Shown here: piece by piece, positions 58,722 through 64,000 of the stretch
Position numbering within the stretch: position 1 is the stretch's first letter
How the letters are laid out: every line of letters starts with the position of its first letter
Source of the DNA: Rubrivivax albus
GTDB lineage: Bacteria > Pseudomonadota > Gammaproteobacteria > Burkholderiales > Burkholderiaceae_C
DNA: 64,000 nt
Assembly (NCBI RefSeq): GCF_004016515.1
Contig: NZ_SACT01000003.1
Coordinates: 1 to 64,000, forward strand
Reading direction: 5' to 3'
The notes under the pieces: model-generated
Seen by the model: only the letters and a program-made list of their open reading frames with translations
The model's database searches: none
Told to the model about the DNA's origin: nothing
Position numbers and translations under genes: made by a program

Positions 58722-58828
58722 AAACACGGATGAGTCATGTTTTGGAATCAACATCATCAACCGAGCTCAAGGCTTTGCCCTCATTGACAGATCGCGCGGG
58801 TCGGCAACAGAAGAACGAGACGCAATAA

Positions 58829-59725
58829 ATGCAAGCGCCCACAGGAGTAGCGAAGATGGCCGAGTTGGCCATATGGAGGCGCGGTGATGTGCGCGCTCCA
58901 CATAAGCCACTACTTCTGCTACTAGCACTTGCGCGGCGCCGAAAAGGCATCACAGACTTTCCGTACTCCGATTGCGAACCACTCCTGGCGAAACTTCTTC
59001 GTGAGTTTGGACGGTCCGCGCGATCTGTCCATCCTGAATACCCTTTCTGGCGGCTCCAGAACGATGGCGTGTGGATCGTGGACACAGGCCGCCCACTAAA
59101 GACAAGAGCCTCGAACTCCGATCCCCCACGAAGTGAACTCCGATCAGCCGGTGCGATTGGTAGATTTACTCCGCAGATTTGCGAGGAATTTTCCTCGAAT
59201 CCCACACTAATCGATACAACTGCGCGACAGCTCCTCGACGCACATTTTCCTTCATCTCTTCATGAAGACATCCTCTGCGCCGTGGGACTTCCACTCGACT
59301 TGGACAGTCCAGGTCTCCGGGATCGGCGATCACGAGATCCCGCGTTCCGACTAGCCGTTTTGCAGGCGTACGCTTACAACTGTGCAATATGCGGCCTAGA
59401 CCTTCGAATTGGCAACCTGACCATCGGCTTGGAGGCCGCACACATACGTTGGTATCAGGCCTCGGGGCCGGACATTGTTCCGAATGGTCTAGCGCTTTGC
59501 TCGCTGCACCACAAGCTTTTCGACTATGGCGCCGTTACGATCGACGAGAACAGCCGAGTGCTGGTATCAGAACAAGCTCACGGTACCGCAGGTTTTGAGG
59601 AACACCTGATACGGCATCATGGCCAGAAACTTCGATCGACAGTACGGCCAGAGGATAAACCGCTATCGAGCTATACACAGTGGCATAGGCTGCAGGTCTT
59701 TAAGGCACGTGCACGTCCCGCGTGA
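58829..59725 (+). CDS. Phosphorothioate-DNA-reading HNH restriction endonuclease
   Basis: 298 residues. The N-terminal part (APHKPLLLLLALARRRKGITDFPYSD; YPFWRLQNDGVWIV) is the sulfur-binding domain type known from ScoMcrA-like enzymes, which recognise phosphorothioated DNA. The C-terminal HNH site is complete: CAICGLDL, EAAHIRWY, NGLALCSLHHKLFD. It would cut DNA carrying sulfur. The AT-richer bases here (55-58 kb versus 58.7-59.7 kb, judged by eye) suggest a separate acquisition. Starts 107 bases after the methyltransferase-like gene. Confidence 0.8.
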   Translation: MQAPTGVAKMAELAIWRRGDVRAPHKPLLLLLALARRRKGITDFPYSDCEPLLAKLLREFGRSARSVHPEYPFWRLQNDGVWIVDTGRPLKTRASNSDPPRSELRSAGAIGRFTPQICEEFSSNPTLIDTTARQLLDAHFPSSLHEDILCAVGLPLDLDSPGLRDRRSRDPAFRLAVLQAYAYNCAICGLDLRIGNLTIGLEAAHIRWYQASGPDIVPNGLALCSLHHKLFDYGAVTIDENSRVLVSEQAHGTAGFEEHLIRHHGQKLRSTVRPEDKPLSSYTQWHRLQVFKARARPA

Positions 59726-59914
59726 GTACTGAGTCGAATAAAGAACGCGATCTGGGGCAGCCGCGCCGAGAGAAGCACTTGCGGCTTTCCGCTTGGGTGG
59801 AAGGGCTTCCCAAAAGGGGCGACTTTCGATCGCCGCTTGCCGTGCACCTCCGTAAGCTCCCCCTGTAGCAGGACAGTTTGAAAATGGAGACTTCCGCATC
59901 TTCGAGGAAGAGCG

Positions 59915-60181
59915 ATGAGGAAGTCGAGATTCACAGAGACGCAGATCCTGGGCGTTTTGGGCGAGGGCGATGCCGGCATGCCGGTTGCCGAGCTCTGCCG
60001 CAAGTACGGCATCAGCACGGCGACGTACTACCAGTGGAAGAGCAAGTTCGCCGGCATGTCGGTCAGCGAGCTCAAGCGCGTGAAGGAGCTCGAGGCGGAG
60101 AACACACGGCTCAAGCGCATGTACGCCGATCTGGCGCTGGAGAACGCGGCGATCAAGGACGTCCTGTCGCGAAAGTTGTGA
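59915..60181 (+). CDS. IS3-family transposase OrfA
   Basis: 88 residues. MRKSRFTETQILGVLGEGDAG and the HTH (VAELCRKYGISTATYYQWKSKF) are the IS407-type DNA-binding start, followed by a leucine zipper-like helix (LKRVKELEAENTRLKRMYADLAL). A programmed -1 shift near AAAG at 60172-60175 would join it to OrfB. Confidence 0.85.
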   Translation: MRKSRFTETQILGVLGEGDAGMPVAELCRKYGISTATYYQWKSKFAGMSVSELKRVKELEAENTRLKRMYADLALENAAIKDVLSRKL

Positions 60182-61035
60182 CGCCGACCGCCAGGCGCGT
60201 AGCGGTGCAGATCATGGTGGACGAACACCATCTGTCCCGTGTACGAGCCTGCCAGGCCGTGGGCCTGTCGCGGTCGGCGCTCTACAGGCCCACACCGGAT
60301 CGATCACGCGCCGATGCGCCGGTGATCGACGCGATCAACGCCGTGCTGGAGAAGCGCCCGCGCTGGGGCTTTTGGAAGTGCTTCAGCCGGCTGCGCAAGG
60401 ATGGGTTCGGATGGAATCACAAACGCGTCTACCGGGTGTACTGCGCGCTGCGCCTGAACCTCAAGCGCAAGGCCAAGCGGCGCGTGCTCACGCGCCAACC
60501 GCAGCCGCTGCTGCTGAGCGCCGAGCTCAACCGCGTCTGGGCGCTGGACTTCATGCGCGACACCCTGTACGACGGCCGGCCCTTCCGCACCCTGAACGTG
60601 ATCGACGAAGGCAACCGGGAGGCGCTGCGCATCGAGTGCGGCACGTCGATCCCTTCGGCGCGTGTGGTGCGTGTGCTGGATCAGTTGCTCGAGGTCTACG
60701 GCAGGCCGGAGTCGATTCGCCTGGACAACGGCCCCGAGCTGACCGCCGACTGCTTCGTCGACTGGGCCGAGCGCAACAACGTGAAGCTGCTGTTCATCCA
60801 GCCAGGCAAGCCCAACCAGAACGCATTCATCGAGCGGTTCAACCGCAGCTTCCGCAACGAGGTCCTGGACGCGTGGCTGTTCAACGCGGTCAGCCAGGTG
60901 CAACAGGCCGCCGACGAATGGCTCGCCGACTACAACGAGTTCAGGCCGCATGACTCGCTGAACGAGCTGACGCCGATGGAGTTCAGGCCAAGAAACTTCA
61001 ACCAGGAAGTCTCTACTTCTGGACTGTCCTCTTGA
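60178..61035 (+). CDS. IS3-family transposase OrfB (DDE)
   Basis: 285 residues in the -1 frame relative to OrfA; GTG at 60178 overlaps the OrfA stop (GTGA). The DDE site is intact: D in ALDFMRDTLYDG, D in RLDNGPEL, E in ERFNRSFRNEV. Probably made mostly as an OrfAB fusion, which is the active transposase in the family. Confidence 0.85.
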   Translation: MTPTARRVAVQIMVDEHHLSRVRACQAVGLSRSALYRPTPDRSRADAPVIDAINAVLEKRPRWGFWKCFSRLRKDGFGWNHKRVYRVYCALRLNLKRKAKRRVLTRQPQPLLLSAELNRVWALDFMRDTLYDGRPFRTLNVIDEGNREALRIECGTSIPSARVVRVLDQLLEVYGRPESIRLDNGPELTADCFVDWAERNNVKLLFIQPGKPNQNAFIERFNRSFRNEVLDAWLFNAVSQVQQAADEWLADYNEFRPHDSLNELTPMEFRPRNFNQEVSTSGLSS

Positions 61036-61078
61036 CGGGGGAGCTTACGCCTCAACTACCGTTCGCAGAAGATTCGAA

Positions 61079-62305
61079 TCAGGCGGTAACGCCCATTGCT
61101 CCCTCAATGGCCTTGCGGATGGCAGTTCGACCTGCCCCGCTCGCGCTTCGGTAGATATCGTCTGCGAAGTTCAACTTCGAAGCTGGCTCAAGCGCATCGC
61201 CAAAGTAGGTCACTGATATGTTCTTCGAGTCATACGAACTCTTTGCCAAATGCCTTCGAAGCACATCGAATAGCGCTTGGAAGCCGACTGTACGAGTAAT
61301 AAAGGAGTCCTTCGCAGCAGAAGCCCAGAAGAGCTTCTCGCAAGCCTTCAGATAGTTGATTACTATTGTGTAGAGGATCTTGTCTTGATTATCAAGATAA
61401 ACATCCCGCAGCGGCGACCTGTCTTTTCTGAGGCCTCTCAATGCGCTGCGCGGCTTACGACTACCATCCAGCAGATCGGATGTATCCTTCTTCGGATTGG
61501 TAGTAATCAAGCGCATGATGCCCTCCACGACAACAGCGGTGGAGACCCTCCACTCGGCGCTTTCCTGAAGCTTCTCTAGGGGCTGATCTTTTATCGGTGC
61601 AATCGAGATGCGGCCGCGTAGGGGTGACATCAACTCTTCGTCTACGTGCAATCTACGAGTAAGGAACACAGCCAACTTATCAGGACTCCAGTGATCTTCC
61701 GGCTCCTCATCAATGTTGTAGCCAAACAGTTCGTAAGTGAGGCTCTTGTCTACCGGCTTTTGCGTTGAATTGATAGTCGCAAACAATTGGGCCTGGTATG
61801 GCTTTGGCAGATCCAGAAACACGGAGCAAATCAGCTCCATCTCGTACCGTTGTTCACGCGCCTCCGCGAAAGCGAAGAGCCGATGCTGCCCGTCGATCAC
61901 AGCGGCCAGCTTATCGCCCGTTGGTATCGTAAGTACGTGCCCTTTATCACCTTCCTGAATTGTCCAACGCCTGGACGCGTTTGCCTGGGCGCGATCGTCG
62001 TCGGGATCTTCACCCTCACTCAGGCCATCCTCGGGGCGAATATTGGCAGCGAGGATGATGGTATTCGGGAACGCGGCGTCTGACCTATTAATGTAGTCCG
62101 CGATTGCATTTAGCCTCTTTGGCTGGAGCAGTCGCTGCGTACCCTCGAGTTCATAGGACTGTCCGTCCGCACTAATTCTGGCGCTCAACCGATCGCTGTA
62201 TGCCACCCGCAACAAGAGTTCGGCCGGCAGCACTACTACAAAGTATTCGCCCATAGGCTGGCGAACCCTTAGGGCAGGCACACTGTGCGGGAAGGTTGTC
62301 GCCAT
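61079..62305 (-). CDS. dndB: DGQHR-domain protein, DndB-like
   Basis: 408 residues from ATG 62305 (a TTG at 62329 is in frame but lacks support). The signature AAVIDGQHRLFAFAEA is the DGQHR motif of DndB, a regulator and modulator of the dnd sulfur-modification genes; LPKPYQAQLFATINSTQKPVDKSL follows as usual. DndB normally sits near dndCDE. Here its visible neighbours are a membrane protein and an FtsK-type ATPase upstream. Confidence 0.75.
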   Translation of the reverse strand: MATTFPHSVPALRVRQPMGEYFVVVLPAELLLRVAYSDRLSARISADGQSYELEGTQRLLQPKRLNAIADYINRSDAAFPNTIILAANIRPEDGLSEGEDPDDDRAQANASRRWTIQEGDKGHVLTIPTGDKLAAVIDGQHRLFAFAEAREQRYEMELICSVFLDLPKPYQAQLFATINSTQKPVDKSLTYELFGYNIDEEPEDHWSPDKLAVFLTRRLHVDEELMSPLRGRISIAPIKDQPLEKLQESAEWRVSTAVVVEGIMRLITTNPKKDTSDLLDGSRKPRSALRGLRKDRSPLRDVYLDNQDKILYTIVINYLKACEKLFWASAAKDSFITRTVGFQALFDVLRRHLAKSSYDSKNISVTYFGDALEPASKLNFADDIYRSASGAGRTAIRKAIEGAMGVTA

Positions 62306-62309
62306 ATGT

Positions 62310-62843
62310 CTAGGAGCTAAAGCCTTCAAGGCTACCCTGTAGGCTGGAATTCGGGTTGCTTCTACCTATGGCGGCATCAGTCCGACCATCCTGCAGCCCG
62401 GGCTGGTTAGCGTTGGCAATCCACCAAGCCCACAACGCGAGCCAACAACCGACGAGCCCCAGCGTGATAGCGGTCGGGGAGCTCACCGAAGACGGCGCTA
62501 TCGCCAAAGCAAGTATTGAAAGTGCTATCAGCAAACAAACCGCCGACGCACGCAATGCACGGTCATCATTCTCCTCCAAGATCACCTGCATGCAGGCAGA
62601 ACCAGCGAGCGCCGGGAAGAATGTAATCAGTGCGGTGCGCAAGTTCTCCAATGAGCTGCATTCCCCAGCCGTCGGGAAGAGGAGCTTGTGCAGTTCGAGC
62701 CAAAGACCCGCACCGCCAACGAGTAAGACTGAAGCGAAAAAATAGAGTACGAAACTGGGGTGGCGCCAAGGCTTCCGACTACGCTCCAAGAGCGTTCTCT
62801 TGATCCGGCGCCAGTAGATGTACTTATCGGCCTCATCGTCCAT
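62310..62843 (-). CDS. Four-helix membrane protein, unknown
   Basis: 177 residues. Hydrophobic helices lie at about 32-50, 68-88, 97-117 and 121-143; the first 28 residues are basic and cytoplasmic (YIYWRRIKRTLLERSRKPWRH). No family recognised. The stop is four bases before the DndB-like start, so they are co-transcribed. Small membrane proteins next to defence genes often act as effectors, but nothing proves that here. Confidence 0.5.
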   Translation of the reverse strand: MDDEADKYIYWRRIKRTLLERSRKPWRHPSFVLYFFASVLLVGGAGLWLELHKLLFPTAGECSSLENLRTALITFFPALAGSACMQVILEENDDRALRASAVCLLIALSILALAIAPSSVSSPTAITLGLVGCWLALWAWWIANANQPGLQDGRTDAAIGRSNPNSSLQGSLEGFSS

Positions 62844-62952
62844 GGATCTCCCCGCGAGAATGAAAAATCAGGCAGTGCTGCCACCCAGTTCTTCCGATGT
62901 TAGTGCCTTGTCCCCACGGGGAACCCCACGAGGGCCCCCTGCAGGAGGGAAG

Positions 62953-64000
62953 TTACTTCATTAGGGCACCGACGGCCTGGATCACTGACTCCAACCGTAC
63001 AAAGACACCATGCGCTCGTTTCGGGGACTCGCCAGAAAGACGCATCAGCATGTCCCCGGCTCCCAGCAGATTCTCAGCACCCGTCTCATCCAAGATGATG
63101 GAAGATTCACTTCCCCGTTGGACTGTCAGTGCAATCCGACTTGGAATGTTGCTGCGTATGAGTCCGCTGAACGTCTTGGCGTCAGGCCGCTGCGTAGCCA
63201 AGACCAAGTGGATGCCTGCCGCGCGAGCCTTCTGCGCCAACCGTGCAATCAAGGGCTCGATGTTCTTGTCCTGCATCACAAGGTCGGCCATCTCCTCGAT
63301 GAAGACCACGATGTAGGGCATCGCTTGGCCCTTCCGGCGGGCCTCCACGATGTTGTTCACCCCGATGCGGTTGAAGATGCCGTATCGGGCGTCCATCTCA
63401 ACTGCCAGTTCGGTCAGCATCTCCTTGGCGACCGGAATCTCCGTGGCAATCTCGCCTCGGTAGAGGTTCGGCAGCTTGGCGTACGGCTGGAACTCGACCT
63501 GCTTGGGGTCGATTAGCGCCAACTGCAACGTATCCGGCGTGTGCCGCAGGAGCAGCGACAACAGCAAGGAGTGCAAGCAGACGCTCTTGCCCGAGCCGGT
63601 CGTGCCTCCCACCAGCAGGTGCGGTGCGCTCGCTAGGTCAAAGCCAATGTCCTCGCCCGTGACCGAGACTCCGGCGTAGACCATCAGCTGGCTTGGATCA
63701 CGAGAACCGGAGTGCGCCCACTCGCGCAGCCGCTCGATGCCCACCGTCTTCCAGGTCGCCTTGGGCCGAGGGAGGTCGATGAAGACAGTCTTGGCCTCGT
63801 CGCCATTGGCCACGGTCGGCAGTGCCGAATTCATGGCCAGGCCCAGCTGCGGCATGTTGCGCTCGAGTTTGGCGGAGTCCGCCAAATTCAATAGCAGCAC
63901 GCGGTAGCGGGTGATGCGCGGGCCGTGGATGGCATCCTTGACCTGGACCTTGATACCCAGCTCGTTGAGTGCCTTGGTCAGCGTCGCGGAGGCGTCCTCG
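62953..64000 (-). CDS. FtsK/SpoIIIE/HerA-type ATPase, N-terminus off the right edge
   Basis: At least 349 residues in frame to the window end; the start lies beyond 64000. The visible part opens with a beta-rich region (GIKVQVKDAIHGPRITRYRV), then Walker A GGTTGSGKS, Walker B LIDPKQVEF and FIEEMADL, and ATQRPDAKTFSGLIRSNIPSRIAL, as in FtsK translocases. It lacks the C-terminal gamma (KOPS-reading) domain, ending soon after the ATPase. It may be a DNA-pumping part of a mobile element or of a defence system; the genes to its left on the minus strand are a membrane protein and DndB. Confidence 0.8.
   Translation of the reverse strand, partial: EDASATLTKALNELGIKVQVKDAIHGPRITRYRVLLLNLADSAKLERNMPQLGLAMNSALPTVANGDEAKTVFIDLPRPKATWKTVGIERLREWAHSGSRDPSQLMVYAGVSVTGEDIGFDLASAPHLLVGGTTGSGKSVCLHSLLLSLLLRHTPDTLQLALIDPKQVEFQPYAKLPNLYRGEIATEIPVAKEMLTELAVEMDARYGIFNRIGVNNIVEARRKGQAMPYIVVFIEEMADLVMQDKNIEPLIARLAQKARAAGIHLVLATQRPDAKTFSGLIRSNIPSRIALTVQRGSESSIILDETGAENLLGAGDMLMRLSGESPKRAHGVFVRLESVIQAVGALMK

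Larger units (their letters stand above)
59851..61049 (+). mobile_element. Complete IS3-family (IS407-like) insertion sequence
   Basis: About 1.2 kb. Left end CGTAAGCTCCCCC (from 59851) matches the inverted right end (61049 inward), with GGACAG following in both. CCTC flanks both sides (59847-59850 and 61050-61053), a 4-bp target duplication as in the IS407 group. It holds both transposase frames and looks intact, inserted between the HNH nuclease and dndB-like genes without breaking either. Confidence 0.85.

Overview
The window is 64 kb of high-GC DNA whose gene content and codon use fit a Burkholderiales beta-proteobacterium (a Roseateles/Paucibacter/Variovorax-like background is my best guess, not proven). 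It falls into four blocks.

Block 1 (1-9.2 kb) is accessory. The tip of an IS21-family element (start of istA, right end at 127) has cut off the 3' end of an AbiEii-like toxin gene whose AbiEi antitoxin is intact. A 1721-residue protein with a degenerate tyrosine-recombinase core and a coupled 301-residue partner follow, then a MazG-PIN fusion with a histone-H1-like tail.

Block 2 (9.45-47.7 kb) is a catabolic gene cluster of 29 genes in five transcription units. Each unit starts at a copy of one palindrome, consensus TRTGAAC-NNN-GTTYAYA (11542, 11708, 27703, 34730, 34843). In three of the five the site overlaps a plausible -10 box. The only regulator in the block is a TetR protein at 15642, so I infer one TetR-controlled regulon. 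It encodes an outer-membrane TonB receptor and two GPH-type permeases (uptake), many amide and peptide hydrolases (DmpA/BapA-type beta-aminopeptidase, M1 aminopeptidase, S33 hydrolase, two S12 serine hydrolases, amidase, D-aminoacylase-like and creatininase-like amidohydrolases, HSL esterase), a dipeptide epimerase, four aminotransferases, a P450, an acyl-CoA ligase, beta-oxidation enzymes including a 2,4-dienoyl-CoA reductase, and a CoA-acylating semialdehyde dehydrogenase. Together these describe import and complete breakdown of a bulky peptide-like compound holding D- and beta-amino acids and an unsaturated acyl chain. A cyanobacterial hepatotoxin of the microcystin/nodularin type would fit, but the substrate is an inference.

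Block 3 (47.9-53.7 kb) holds a patatin-like lipase, a DUF6880-like protein, small hypotheticals, two lipoproteins, an XRE regulator and three tandem small genes that look like diverged copies of one another.

Block 4 (53.8-64 kb) is an integrative, defence-type island: tyrosine integrase and excisionase facing a ribbon-helix-helix protein across a regulatory region with a 14-bp inverted repeat, then phosphorothioation-linked genes (putative methyltransferase, phosphorothioate-reading HNH nuclease, DndB), a four-helix membrane protein, an FtsK-type ATPase running off the edge, and a complete IS3-family (IS407-like) insertion sequence with 4-bp direct repeats. The core dnd sulfur-modification genes are not in the window.
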